This document shows positions 42,844-54,239 of a DNA stretch of 64,000 nt, in pieces. How positions within the stretch are numbered: the first letter of the stretch is position 1; each line of letters opens with the position of its first letter. Under the pieces are notes generated by a model, which saw only the letters and a list, made by a program, of their open reading frames with translations, did no database searches and was not told the DNA's origin. The position numbers and the translations under genes are program-made. Origin of the DNA: Folioceros fuciformis (lineage: Eukaryota > Anthocerotophyta > Anthocerotopsida > Anthocerotales); NCBI GenBank assembly GCA_049999805.1, contig JBNGIO010006230.1:122298-186297 (forward strand), read 5' to 3'.

Positions 42844-45800
42844 CTAGTGATCCAGTGAAACTTGCCGCATTTTACACACAAGGCGGACCGTTGGCATGTC
42901 CAGCTGGGCTCCACCATCCTGCTTCACCAGCTCAAGCAGCTTCGACCTGGGGAGGCTGACGCAGGCTTGGAACGTGGCCAGGACCGCCGGGGTGGCCATG
43001 GAGAGAGCTGATAAGACGTTGCACAGGTATTCGATGTCCGCCGACAGCTGCTGAGCTCCCTGATCGCTCAGCGACTGAATGCCTCGGATCTGCTCGATAT
43101 ACAGAGCTGTTGCGCCTTCGGCAACCTGCAAGAGAAGGGAATATACATCGAGTGTAAGGAGACTGGTGAGACCTTACCAAAGGATGTTCTGAGAGGAGAA
43201 CAGTACCTTGAACATCCATTCCGTCGCGAAATACTGTGCTTCCTCTGAATGATATTCCCCCGTTTCTGATGCACCTCCAGTCGCACCTCCTCCCAAAGGT
43301 TCCAATTGCTGGGGCAGAGTGAACAAGTACTCACCGATGCTGGTGACATAGGGTAAAGGGTAGGCGCTGAAAGAAGGAAGCTCAAAGTCGTTGGCCTCCT
43401 CCTCAGCACTCCAGACAGCCAGGCGGGCCACGTCAGCCAGCTTCAACCGTACCTTGGATATGAGCACCTCATACACAAGATCGTTCACGGCTTCTGAGAA
43501 CGCTGCGACTCGTTGAGATGTGTGAGGCAGGGCATGGAAACGTGGGTCCTTGGTCTGCATGACATCAAGCAAAGCGTTTGAGACAGACTGGGGAAAAGCA
43601 TGATAGATACACGACCCCAACTGCCAGCGGTTACACCTACCTGCTCGAAAAGGCTGGCGAGACGCCTAGCCTTTTCAGGAGCATCAAAAAGTCTCAAGAT
43701 GGCCATGTCTAGGGTCCATGCAGGTCCGAATTCCTCCGTTGCAGGCCCTGTGAGGGCTGACGCTGAGCTCAACAAACCAGACGCCAGAGCCTGAGTAAGT
43801 TGCAAGCGAGTACCCAATCTGACTAGTGTTGCTCGGAGTGACACTTCAAATACTGACGACCGTCCACTCAAACTGTCTGCAACAGTCAGCAATTGCAGGG
43901 CTCCTTGGACAACCGACCATTCCTCCTCCTCCGGAACCAACTCCGCTGCACTTAATGCATTTAAACCCGACCCACTGTCTCTCCTCCCAAAACCGACCTC
44001 AGAAGCCTGTCCATCTGGTGCAGATTTATCCACTCCACAAACTTGGCGTAGTGAATTAAGGATTTCGACCAAGGATGCAAGGTAATGAAGCATCACTTCA
44101 TCAAGAGCGTGTACAAGAGCTTCTGCTTCGGAGCCTCCTGTGAAGCTAGTGCAACGCTCAACTGCTCCTTCCAATGCCAAAGTAACTGCTGGGATAGACG
44201 CCTCCATGCGTCGAACAGTCTCACTTAATTCTACTCCACGTGCACCCACGCCACCAGGTACAGGTCCCCGCAGATCCAATGCTGTTACCTCAGCGATCAG
44301 CTCACTTTGTTCCAGTTCGCCGTACCTGAAATATTCCCACAAGAGCTAAAAGCTGAAAATAACAGAATTGATTACTTGCAGAAATACTCGAGAAACAAAA
44401 AGCAAAACGGCTGACCTTTGCTTGTATGTCTCAAATGGTGAATAAACAGCTCTCAAGACACGAGCAACCTCCATGATATCAACAGCGGAGAACAAGTGCT
44501 GCACGTTCCTTGCAAATGCTCCAGTCATGCTGTGAAGTGCTAGAAGTATGCCCATCTTTGTGCCGCGCCCCTTGTCGCCTCCGCTCTCTGGCATACCTCA
44601 GACTTAAGGCGATGCTACAAAGTCCAAAGTTCCCAGTAACATGACAAAGCAGAAAAGTGGCAAGCACAGCACAGACACCGGTTGTCACCTGAGGCAGAAC
44701 CTTTGGCCCCCACTATTGCCTCTTCTGTGGCAGCGTCAACACGTGCAGTGAAGCTAGCAGAAATGGCTGACATTGTTTCAATCAGCACCTTAGGAACAAG
44801 GGAGTTGTAGTCTTCAGCAAATGCCACTTGGCACCTAACACGACGTGAGTGAGGAGGCGGTGAACATAAATCCAATGCTGAAGAGTAATGTCGCAGTCGA
44901 GTCACTGACAACCCCTGACAAGGTTCCTGGACATGCCACTCACCACTTGTATTCCTGCTCAAGCTGAAGGAGGACCTCGTCATAGAATCTGGGCAACCAA
45001 TCTGAGAAGGAAGCCGCTGAAGCTCCATTGGCAACCGCAATTGCTGGCTGGTGTCGATCACTAGATTGCTTCTCGTTATGCGCCGGTTTGCCAGCAGCAA
45101 TGGCCCCCTTCCCTGACTCAAACTCCTCCCACAAACGCCGGAGAGGCCGCACACGGACACGCGTGTAGTGCTGCTCCAAAGATCCATATCTGCCAATGGT
45201 GATAAGGATATCCCGCAACCCCTGAGTGCTCTCAACCTGCAAAACACACAATGAGGACAAAGGAAATTGCAATGCCCAAAGAATCCCTGTCCTTCCATCC
45301 ATCAAATCACAAACGATCACCTTGCGCTGAGACAGGGCATCGGACAACCGTGGCTGGACCATTCCTTCCAGCCGATCCTCGAGAACTTCAAGCTGCCTTT
45401 TCACGTTGGCAAATTCCGGCACCTGGAAACCCCCGTCACTGCTCAGATACCGTTTGATCTGTACCCAGAAGTGCACAAAGATTGCAATCGCCTGTTAAGC
45501 CAAGGCCATCACCTCTCCCACTACTGCCAAGCACCGTCTCATGTTCGCTAGGGTTTCCGCAGCCCGGGGAAGGTCACCACTCGCGAACACATTCTCCACG
45601 CTCGCACTGAGTTGAGCCAAACCTGCAGCATCCTGCAGACGACTCAGACCAGTGAACCTCGCACCTGCAACCGCGCAACTACCCTACCGATCGCCAGAAA
45701 CGATTCACTCAACCTGCAAAGTCTCGTGCGCAGCCTCCATTCTCTGCTTCACTTTGTCCACCCGCGCCAGCGCTGCCACGGACTCCGCAGACATGCGCCC

Positions 45801-46202
45801 CACCTACACACAATCTCCTGTCATCAATGAGCTACCTCCATCCCCACACACGCAGGCCCCTCCCACACCCCCATCACTTCCCACCTGCTCCAGCTTCAGC
45901 GAGATCCCAGACACAGTCGACCGCAAGCCGAGCGCATCGTCCCGCAACCGCACCACGTCCCGAAGAGCCCGCGGCGTCCGCAGCAGCGCAGCCACGCTCT
46001 GCTCCTCCAGGGCCCCTGCGATGTCCTCCGCCATCAACTGCAGCTTCATCTCCACATCCGCCAGGTACCGTTCGATACTGTCGTCCGCCCGCCGCTGCTT
46101 GCACACATCGTTCACCCACGCCTTGGCCTGGAAGGACTCTTCCGCGAACGCACCCAGATCCACCATCGCGGTTGCAGCTCCCGCGAGCCCTGGATCTGTC
46201 AC
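42844..46202 (-). CDS. COG7: Conserved oligomeric Golgi complex subunit 7
   Basis: Subunit 7 of the COG tethering complex (lobe B), which directs retrograde vesicle traffic within the Golgi. The N-terminal exon has MVDLGAFAEESFQAKAWVND, RYLADVEMKLQLMAEDIAGA and ALRDVVRLRDDALGLRSTVS. Then come FANVKRQLEVLEDRLEGMVQ, SLEQHYTRVRVRPLRRLWEE, FYDEVLLQLEQEYKW, MTGAFARNVQHLFSAVDIME, RGVELSETVRRMEASIPAV, SFTGGSEAEALVHALDEVML, WSVVQGALQLLTVADSLSGR and RFHALPHTSQRVAAFSEAVN. The last exons carry QYFATEWMFKVAEGATALYI and YLCNVLSALSMATPAVLATF. Order and spacing match plant COG7 over its full length. The start could be 46202 or the Met at 46166 (MVDLGAF), which aligns better with relatives. It diverges from the PDF-block ORF across about 160 bp. 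Confidence 0.94.
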
Positions 46203-46362
46203 GTTGCTGGGAACCCGTTCTCACAACACCGCTACCCAGCGACCGTAGAACTAACTCACGTAACCAGATGGGGCGAGACGAAACGAGACGAAACGCTTAC
46301 AGCGAGGACAAAAACGCTGGAAATGCAAATCGTTCGCAAGCACAGCGCGGAGATCCACGGCG
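46203..46362. promoter_or_regulatory. Short divergent promoter COG7 / PDF-block ORF
   Basis: Only 160 bp between the outermost start codons. It presumably contains the COG7 promoter. Whether it still drives the plus-strand PPR-type locus is unknown. Confidence 0.4.
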
Positions 46363-46680
46363 ATGCAGCTGAACCTGCAGTGCCGGACTCCTTTGCAAGC
46401 CGCGCTCGCCAATGACAGCCCCAGCCCATGGCCGGATAGGCCGATGGCTTCCCGGGATTTCGCGCAGGGAGCTACGCGGAGGGAGCAGGAGGAGCTTCTG
46501 TGGCAGCACCTCTGCTCCAATCCGGGGGACTGGTGGGACAACAGGGGGGACAAGCGAAGCTCTCGGCATCCCAACTTCAGGCACAAGACGTCCAAGGGGC
46601 CGCTGTGGGTGGACAGCTACAACAAGCCGAGCTGGGTGGATTCACAGCTGGCCCGGACGGATTGGGCTGGGGAGGCCTGA
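46363..46680 (+). CDS. PDF-like motif ORF, probable 5' part of the PPR locus
   Basis: A 105-codon frame with a conserved plant motif: ELLWQHLCSNPGDWWDNRGD, KRSSRHPNFRHKTSKGPLWV and NKPSWVDSQL. This resembles the PDF motif found C-terminally in organellar single-stranded DNA-binding (OSB) proteins and N-terminally in some plant PPR proteins. The N-terminus is Arg/Ser/Pro-rich and could be an organelle transit peptide. The frame stops 10 residues after the motif, right before degraded PPR sequence on the same strand, so it is probably the 5' section of that broken PPR-DYW gene. It could still be made as a small stand-alone organelle protein. Confidence 0.6.
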   Translation: MQLNLQCRTPLQAALANDSPSPWPDRPMASRDFAQGATRREQEELLWQHLCSNPGDWWDNRGDKRSSRHPNFRHKTSKGPLWVDSYNKPSWVDSQLARTDWAGEA

Positions 46681-47952
46681 GGGGAGGATGTAGAGCTGGG
46701 GGATGCTGTGGAGGCCTTGGATGACTTGTGCTAGTGTGGGGGCGCTGGAGGATGGGAGGGAGGTTCATTTGAGATTAGGGGAATGGGTTAGAAGGGGATG
46801 CTTTGTTGGTTACGAGTTTGGTGCACATGTATCCGAAATGTGGGAGGCTGGAGGATGCAAGGAGAGTGTTGGACAGTTTGCCCAGGAGGGAGGTGGTGGC
46901 ATGGAATGCGATGATAACTGGCATACGCAGCAAGGGCGTGGGCGGGAAGCCCTGTGGTTGTATGGCAGGATGAGGAACGAGGTGGGTATGCCTTCTGCCA
47001 ATCACGTAACCTTTTCGTGCCTCTTGCAAGCTTGTCACAGTGTTGGGGCATTGCAACAGGGGAAGGAAATCCATTTGGAAATTATGGATCGAGGGCTTGT
47101 GAGGGTAATGCGCTTATTGGCAGCTGCCTGGCGGAGATGTATTCCAAATGTGGGAGTCTGGAGGACGCTCGCAGGGTGGTCAACTCATGGCCTGCAAGGA
47201 ATCTGGTGACATGGACAGCGATGCGCAAGGGCTATGCCGAGCACTGTGATGGGCACATGGCGATCCGGTGCTTCCAAGACATGCTGCAAGACGGTGTTGA
47301 GCCGGACGAGACGACCTTCACATGTCTCATGGTGGCGTGTAGCCATGCGGGCCTGGCGCGTGAGGGTCAGATGTATTTCAGGATGATGGTGGAGGAGTAT
47401 GGGATCGTGCCTTCCGACTACCACCATAGTTGCATGGTGGATCTTCTTGGCCGGTCAGGACAACTGGAAGCCAGCGCACAGGAAGGAAAACCTGAGACAG
47501 TCAGCAGGTGCTGCGGAGAAGGCCGCAGAGGCATGCATCGAAGTGAAAAACGAGGTGCACAGTAGGAGAGGAGAGGTCCGACTTCGGCTCAAAGCTGAAG
47601 AGCGTGAACACGAAGTTAAAGGAGGAAGGTGGGTCTATCCCTCCAACTCAGTTGGTGGTGAAACCAATATTCGAGCAAGAGAAAGAGGATATGTTGTCTG
47701 GTCTTGCTGAGAAACTGGCCTTGGCATATCGATTTTTGAACATTCCAGAAGGTACTACTTTGTTGGAGGGAAAGAATGTGCGGATGTGCAATGATTTGTC
47801 ACAGCAGCACGACTGAGAATTGAGAGGTCATTGTTAGGGATGTTTCCAGATTACATCAGTTTGAGGAAGGTTTTCTTTCATGTGGTGAGTGCCATTGACA
47901 AAGATCAGTTTGCGGAAGGCTTTTGTTCATGTGGTGAATGCCATTGACAAGT
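46681..47952 (+). pseudogene. DYW-type pentatricopeptide repeat pseudogene
   Basis: Remnant of a PLS-class PPR protein, the type that edits organellar RNA. Recognisable pieces lie in at least four successive frames: ASVGALEDGREVHL; KCGRLEDARRVLDSLPRREV then VAWNAMITG; GREALWLYGRMRNE, ANHVTFSCLLQACHSVGALQ and QGKEIHLEIMDRGL; then a good stretch EMYSKCGSLEDARRVVNSWP, LVTWTAMRKGYAEH, GVEPDETTFTCLMVACSHAG, HHSCMVDLLGRSGQLE. After another shift comes a DYW deaminase remnant: EEGGSIPPTQLVVKPIFEQE, LAEKLALAYRFLNIPEGTTL, KNVRMCND; then, after one more shift and a stop, VIVRDVSRLHQFEEGF. The HSE zinc/catalytic motif is LAE (His lost), the CxxCH part is gone and the final DYW is replaced. Introns cannot explain the frame changes, so it is dead. 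Confidence 0.88.
47854..47951 (+). repeat. 49-bp tandem duplication of the DYW-tail remnant
   Basis: Two adjacent copies of about 49 bp (core TCATGTGGTGAGTGCCATTG; the second copy differs at several bases). Both copies translate to a degenerate QFxEGFxSCGEC, the end of a DYW domain. Confidence 0.85.
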
Positions 47953-48142
47953 AGGCTGAGGAAATACAAAAGTTTTTGATGTTTTTGCACAATCAAAAAG
48001 CAATGTCGAGCAACAACATGTACAGGTTGGGACTATGAATGTGTAAGATACAGTAGGACAGGGCTACGGATCTTTGGTCTATGAAAGACCACACTGTTCA
48101 GAACAGAACTACTCTTGCTGGATAATGTACACAAGGCTGGAT
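47953..48142. other. Short intergenic, 3' side of ELIP-like gene
   Basis: About 190 bases between the plus-strand PPR-DYW remnant and the 3' end of the minus-strand ELIP-like gene. Nothing recognised. Confidence 0.45.
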
Positions 48143-48945
48143 CTAGGAGGAGTGTAGGAAGCCGAGGAGAGGGCCGTGCAACAGAAATTGCTCGGTGACG
48201 ATGAGTGACACGAATCCGATCATGGCTGCCCTGCCGTTCCATCTCTCAGCCTTGGCGTTGAATGGGCCTGCGGCTCGGCTGTCGGGGGACTCCCCACTGC
48301 CGAAGATGGGAATGAAAGACGCCCACACCACAATGGGGGCAGCTGCCAGGAACCAAAGCAGGCCGTTGCTCTCCGTCACCTGCTGCACCACGCTCTGGCC
48401 CGTGAGAAGCTCGGCAATGAAGGCCCAGGTGATGCCCAGCATGGAGAGGCGAGAGTTGATGGTCTCAGGGGCCGGTCCGTCGAACTTCATCACGCTCTCC
48501 ACGGACGTGTTCCCCAGCTCCGGCCTCCTCTCGCTCTCGGGCCGGAAGAACTGGGCCGCGGGGGAGCCGTCGAACACCCGCAACGGCTCCTGCCCCTCGT
48601 TCTTCTTCACGTCCTGCTCGGTGATATCCACCTTCGTCTGCGGCTGCATGCACAAGCAGCAGCAGCAGGAACGGGAACAAGCGGAATCAGAATTGGAGCA
48701 AAGCCAGCTAGAATTGCAAGCTGCAACGTTAATCAGGGCTCTTTCTCCACGATCCTCCACGATCCTCCACGCACCAGAGGGGTGTCCTTATCCTGCTGCT
48801 GCACTGCACGGATAGCCAGGCCTCTCCTGGACGGCAGGCCCAGGTTCAGTCTCTGCCCGGCCCCTGCACGGAGATCTGCTGGCGACCCGCGGATAGCTGC
48901 GAGTGGTGACCTTGTGAGGCTGGAAGTTTGCACCATGGTTGCCAT
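48143..48945 (-). CDS. ELIP-like light-harvesting superfamily protein
   Basis: Thylakoid chlorophyll-binding-type protein of the early light-induced (ELIP/LIL) family, thought to protect against excess light. Exon 1 (start 48945) encodes a chloroplast transit peptide (MATMVQTSSLTRSPLAAIRG...) and ends at a GTGCGT donor near 48776. Exon 2 continues in phase 0 with PQTKVDITEQDVKKNEGQEP. The first LHC-type helix is FDGPAPETINSRLSMLGITW, with the E-x2-N-x-R chlorophyll-ligand pattern. A middle hydrophobic stretch follows (LLWFLAAAPIVVWASFIPIF). The last helix is AERWNGRAAMIGFVSLIVTE, again with E-x2-N-x-R. Three membrane segments and length near 215 residues fit ELIP. Light induction is expected from the family but I saw no specific promoter element. 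Confidence 0.87.
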
Positions 48946-50560
48946 TTTGGCGATGGAGTCCTCGAATGTGAGCGTGCAACGATCACGCAGCGAGACAGGT
49001 GATGAGCCACAGAGCTGCAGCCTGGAGTGCTCGCTGGATGATCGATGCTCCAGGAGTAGAAATGGTGCAGTGGAAGCCGTGGGTCGGAGAGGGAAGAACA
49101 GGCACCGTTCTTCTATACAGCTGGAGGGAGGGAGAAGAGAGTGCCAATTGGCCATGGTCTATGCCCGTGCCACGTGCCTTTCCTGCAGTGCGGGCATCCA
49201 GCATGTGAATTGACTTGGTCCAGATGTGTCCGCGCGGAGGAACGGGTGATAAATTGTACTCATCAGCGGCAGGTAATCAGGCACAGACGTTGCGCAGGCT
49301 GAGAGGCTGATCCCCCACATCGTTGCCACGAAGCCTTACACTTGGGGAGCTCACACTCCACCACGGCCTTGGCCAAAGGGCCTGACACGAAGCCGTTTTC
49401 CCCCTTGGAGGCTCTGAAAGCTGATGTGACAGAGGTTCATTGGCTGTGGTACCGTCGAAGAATGCGGGACCTCTAATCTGATTCCCGATGACAAAGAAGG
49501 CAAGGGTGCACCCAGCCCTGGTGCTTGCTTGTTCACAAGCATTCCCGGCTCACAAGAGATCCTCAAAGTTGCGCAAGTCATTGGTGACAGGCCAGAGAGT
49601 GAGCCAAATGGATTGCGCTTCTTCATGTCTCGCCTCGCCTCCAAGCTAGCACGAACATGTGCCGTACCAGTGCCAGGAAGGATGCTGCTGGCTGAACACA
49701 GACGTGCAAGACCACAGACCTAGAAAATGTCGAGCTCATCCCTAGTAGCTTAGTGCTCGTACAACAACTGCCCCGAGGCAGAGGCCCACAAAAGCATTTG
49801 ATATGGGCTCCTCAACACACCTGGCCCAGCACATGTACAGCCATAGCTTCTTTCACTATTCGGGATCACAAGAGGTACCCACCACTCAGAAGAGCATACT
49901 GGTGCTCCTGAGCCGACAGCGTTCCACATCCTGTCGGCTTCCCAGAAGGTTAATCGCCTGTTATAACACATGTGAGCAGGCGAGCACAAGCACATTTTAA
50001 TTCAGGTCCTTGTGGCTGGCTGATCACACCCTTCATGTTGTTCCTCTGCTATGCGCCTTCATACAAATCATGAGCCTTCAATGTCTGATACGAGTGGGAT
50101 TTCCACACAATCTACACTTTCTTTCTTCACGGTTTCCGCTTCGTGCTTCAGTGCTCACCATCGTGCTGCCTCGTGCAGGTGGGACCATGTGCATGTTTAT
50201 AGCCCTTCCACCTCTTGTACACTACATTATAAGTCCACCACTGCCCTTTATCCTCATCGGATGAGGACCTCATCCTATGAAGGAAACAAGAGTTAAGGGA
50301 GCTCAAGCATTCTTCTCAACACCGCCAGCCACCATCTCTCCCTCTCTTTCATAGTTCCTCACTCATGAAAACATATGATCACAAGTGCATTATGGGCTCC
50401 AAGGTTCATCCTACCACAATAAGGTGTCATTCTAACCTCCCTACAATCATTGGCAACCAGAAGAGGAAAAAGCGATTGCAACACCATGTGACAACACCTT
50501 ACACTTTCCATAACATCTCATCACAACCCCTTCGTTTGTTGGCAACAAAGAAGAAGAAAG
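48946..50560. other. ELIP-like promoter and gene-free region
   Basis: The left end is the ELIP-like promoter and 5' UTR. The remainder carries only short frames without domains on either strand and becomes AT-richer toward 50.5 kb. No transposon ends or terminal repeats could be seen. Confidence 0.45.
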
Positions 50561-50760
50561 CTGGTGCAAGCACATATGACTCATGTCACTGAAGAAAGTT
50601 GGTGCAAGCACATATGACATATGACTCCTGGCACTGAACAAAGCCCCGGTGCAAGCACATGACATATGACTCCTGGCACTGAACAAAGCCCCGGTGCAAG
50701 CACATGACTCCTGTCACTTTTACAACAAGCACATGACTCCTGTCACATTTACAACTCATT
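50561..50760. repeat. Tandem repeat of about 50 bp (CACATATGACTCCTG family)
   Basis: Three to four imperfect copies sharing GGTGCAAGCACATGACATAT and GACTCCTGGCACTGAACAAA, with shorter decayed units (AAGCACATGACTCCTGTCAC) at the right end. Confidence 0.88.
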
Positions 50761-50779
50761 CTGTATTGGTTCCTTGTAA

Positions 50780-51475
50780 CAACTGGCTCTATGACAATGT
50801 TCACTTTTATGACACTCTCTCGTTATTAGTTGTTTGGTTACAGCTTGGCTCCATGACAATGTTCAATTCACTTTATTACTGCTTACAGCTGGGCTTTTAA
50901 GCAACGGTCACTTTTACGATGCTTTCTCTTTATTGGGGCTTTATGGCAACGTTCACTTTTAGGATGCTCTCTCTTTATTGGGGCTTTATGGCAACGGTCA
51001 CTTTTACGATGCTCTCTCTTTATTGGTTGCTCGTTACAGCTGGGCTCCAAGGCAATGTTCAATTCACTTTATTGTTTCACTTGTACCACAAACTCTTTAT
51101 TGGTTGCTCATTACAGCTGGGCTCCAAGGCAACGTTCAATTCACTTTATTGTTTCACTTGTACCACACTCTCTCTTTATTGGTTGCTCGTTACAGCTGGG
51201 CTCCAAGGCAACGTTCAATTCACTTTATTGTTGCTTACAGCTTGGCTCCATGGCAATGTTCAATTCACTTTATGCTTCCAGTTGGCCTCTATGGCAAAGT
51301 TCACTTTTATGACACTCTCTCTTTATTGGTTGATTACAACTGTGCATGGCAGCATTCACTTTGATGACAATCTCTCTTTATTGGTTGCTCAATATAGCTA
51401 AGGTGCATGACAGCAATAAGTTCTACAATATACTCCCTTTTCATTGGTTGCAGGTTCCATGGCAGCATTGGCTTT
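50780..51475. repeat. Composite minisatellite with 43-78 bp units
   Basis: A long array of related units. The most regular part (about 51015-51240) has three near-identical copies of about 78 bp with cores CTCTCTTTATTGGTTGCTCG, TTACAGCTGGGCTCCAAGGC and AACGTTCAATTCACTTTATT. The left part (50905-51015) has shorter units of about 57 bp with CTCTCTTTATTGGGGCTTTA. The right end decays into singletons. Most units contain ATTGG, an inverted CCAAT. Confidence 0.9.
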
Positions 51476-52076
51476 TATGACTTTTTTGAAACAACTCTCT
51501 CCTTATTTCCACCCAAAAGCAACTTGCAACATCAAATTTGAATTTGACAACAACTCATCACAATTCGCTCAACAACTTCAGAATCTTGAAATGATTCTCA
51601 AACTATCTAGTAACAATTCATAATCAATGTCTTCACAATCCCCTTCTTGTAGCAAGGATGTGTAGCTTGTTATAAGTCTTGTAGGATTTGTAGTTCTCTG
51701 TTGTTGTGGAGCCTTGTAGGAATGATTGTGAAAAAAGGTTTATAACTTGTTTTCTTGATATTTGTGATCGGTCTATAGTTGGAGGTGTTGTTCAAAGACG
51801 AATTTAATGTACGCGTTTTCTTCTTGCTGGAAAGCATGACAGGCTGTGGACACATAACGAAGATCGAAAAGGGTGTAGTACATGGGACAGACCGCATAGG
51901 GCTTGCCAATGAGCAGCAAGGACAGCACACAGGACCGGCGGCCGGTGCGTTTGGTGGGAACGGAACAACGGAACGGGGGGCTTTAAAGGTGGTGAGTGGA
52001 GACGCACTACTTACATTGAGCTGCAATCCGCTTCTCCTCTCAGGGCCACAGCACAGCGCCTTTCCGCTCTGGAACG
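51476..52076. other. Upstream region of complex I TYKY gene
   Basis: The right part should hold the NDUFS8-type promoter and 5' UTR; an AG acceptor-like site near 52043 allows a 5' UTR intron. No other gene seen. Confidence 0.45.
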
Positions 52077-53253
52077 ATGCTGGCTCGAGGCTCCGCGCTG
52101 CTGCTGCGCCACCGCTGGAGTCCTGCGCTGAGGCAATTCGCGGCCGGGCTGCATGGTGAATTGCTCCCCCTGCATGATGCGCGTGTGCGCGGATTTAGCC
52201 GCCGCTGGCTCTGCTGACTGTTGGACGCTGCTGTGGCTGTCTGTTTTGTCCAGGTGCGGCACCACCCGCCCCAAAGAAGGAGGATGATCCGGAGGAGTAC
52301 AAGGATTGGTCCTCAGGTGAGCTCGGTGGCCAGGGTTTGAGGTGCAGCTTGAATTGGCGATGCTGTCTGGATGTCCGTAACATGTCTTTCTGATCTGTGT
52401 GTGTGTGTGCGTGCGTGCGTGTGTGGCTGCAGTGTTGGACAAGAGCATGAACACTCTGTTCCTGACTGAAATGGCGCGGGGGATGGCTCTCACGTTGAAG
52501 TACTACTTCGACAAGAAGGTCACGGTGCGTGTTGCTTGTCGTTTGTCGATGCTGCTCGGTGCCGGATTGTGGTTAGGTTTGGACGCTGCTCATGGTGCGC
52601 GGTGCGTGGCAGATCAACTACCCGTTCGAGAAGGGCCCCTTGAGCCCACGGTTTCGAGGGGAGCATGCCTTGCGGCGGTATCCCACCGGGGAGGAGCGGT
52701 GTATAGCTTGCAAGCTCTGTGAAGCGGTATCTGCGTCCGCAGCGCTGGGGTCGTTGCTGGTTTGTTGCGTCTGGGATGGGATCCTGACGTTGTAGGTGGT
52801 TTGCAGGTCTGTCCAGCCCAGGCCATCACGATTGAAGCTGAAGAGCGAGAGGATGGAAGCCGTCGTACGACAAGGTGGGGCCACGAGGTCTCCGGTGTAT
52901 GTGATTTGGTTTCACGTTCGTGCATCTCATGAATCTTCTGCTTGTTGTTGCGCAGATATGACATCGACATGACGAAGTGCATCTACTGCGGTTTTTGCCA
53001 AGAGGCCTGCCCTGTTGATGCCATTGTTGAAGGGCCCAACTTTGAGTTTTCCACCGAGACCCATGAGGTATGTGCGCGTGTCCTGTTAGTTGAGATCCAG
53101 GGCCTGGATACCGTCTTCACAGCTCAAGGTGTCGCCCCGTGTCGGTGTCCGTCGCAGGAGCTCCTTTACGACAAGGAAAAGCTGTTGGAAAATGGAGATC
53201 GTTGGGAGACTGAAATTGCTGAGAATCTGCGGTCAGAGGCTCTGTACCGATGA
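52077..53253 (+). CDS. Complex I TYKY subunit (NDUFS8 type, 23 kDa)
   Basis: Peripheral-arm subunit of mitochondrial NADH:ubiquinone oxidoreductase carrying iron-sulphur clusters N6a and N6b. Exon 1 (52077-52155) encodes a mitochondrial presequence ([20 protein letters not shown]). Later exons read [59 protein letters not shown] and [18 protein letters not shown], joining to [20 protein letters not shown]. The next exon has [20 protein letters not shown] then [17 protein letters not shown]. The last exon ends at TGA 53251-53253. Both C-x2-C-x2-C-x3-CP ferredoxin motifs are complete; the first is split by an intron. A TG/CG dinucleotide run sits in an intron near 52398-52428. No defect seen. 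Confidence 0.95.
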
Positions 53254-54239
53254 CTTGATCGATTAAGGCAACCGGCTCCATCTTGTGTTGATCATTTTCC
53301 TGTCTGCGTAAAACTGATTTTGTGGAGCACTTGTGCTGATGCTTGGTTGGGCCTTGGGAGTGGTGAGTTTAACTCCGTGCAAGCTACATCGTTCGTTTTC
53401 CATGAAAAACCAATGGACAGGTTCTTGTAACAACTATTGTTACGTTATTCAATGCAAGAGGTCAGCCGCCTGCTGATGGCGGGTTGTAGGAAGATATCAT
53501 GTGGAGGAGTAACCAGCGTTTGATTCTAAAAGGAAAACTGTCATTTTTCTCCCGAGCTTGGGAAGGAGGAGGGGATTGTTCTTGATTTTGTCATTTTTAT
53601 TCTACACCGGTGGAAGTGTTTCTGTCTGTGTTCACTATTCATGGGTGGTTGATCTAGATTGTGGACCAGATGGTATCTGCGCGTTACTGTGACTTAACTT
53701 TGTGCTCATGCCTTGTGCACTCCCAGGCTGCAGCGAGTGACATCTGACGTCATGTTGATGGGCCGCGCCTCGTCCTGTACAGTGGGCGTTCTTCTGTGTT
53801 GTTGCGGGTTGATGGGCTTTGAGGATGCAAGTATAGTGCATCAACCAAAGCTTATCAATACGCAACACCTTAGAAGAAAGTCTAGCGCTGGATTTTGGAA
53901 CCTGAGCCCGACGCAAGTGAAATACTGAGGACGAAACTCTGAATCCCTCTGCTGACAGGGGTGTGAACTCTGAAACAGGATTCTGCTACATACGTGCGAT
54001 CTTGCCGTTATAGAAGGTCGAACCATATCTGAAGCAAAAGCTGCAGGCTGGTTCAAAAAGACCTGACAGGTTTGTCTGCAGAGGCGTACCTGCCCTCATA
54101 AATGTATGACGAAAAGTTTAAGCAAAACATCTAGATATAGGTCAGCTCATTCAAAATTCCTGCTGTACAGCTACTAATTTCCTGCAAACCAATAGAACAC
54201 TACAAACGTCTGTGACCTGTACAAAAAACATTACAGAAT
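53254..54239. other. 3' intergenic, convergent TYKY / BET1-type genes
   Basis: Nearly 1 kb with both 3' UTRs. Short frames only, no domain and no clear repeat. Confidence 0.45.

Noticed and set aside
45652-46372. Plus-strand frames of 180-198 codons
   Set aside because: Antisense of the 5' exons of COG7; Pro/Ser/Arg-rich shadow frames.
48195-48815. 206-codon plus-strand frame
   Set aside because: Antisense of the ELIP-like gene, whose LHC helices are clear on the minus strand.
50561-51475. Repeat array considered as a CRISPR-like array
   Set aside because: Units are directly adjacent or variably decayed with no unique spacers of constant length, and the host is a plant nucleus; it is a minisatellite.
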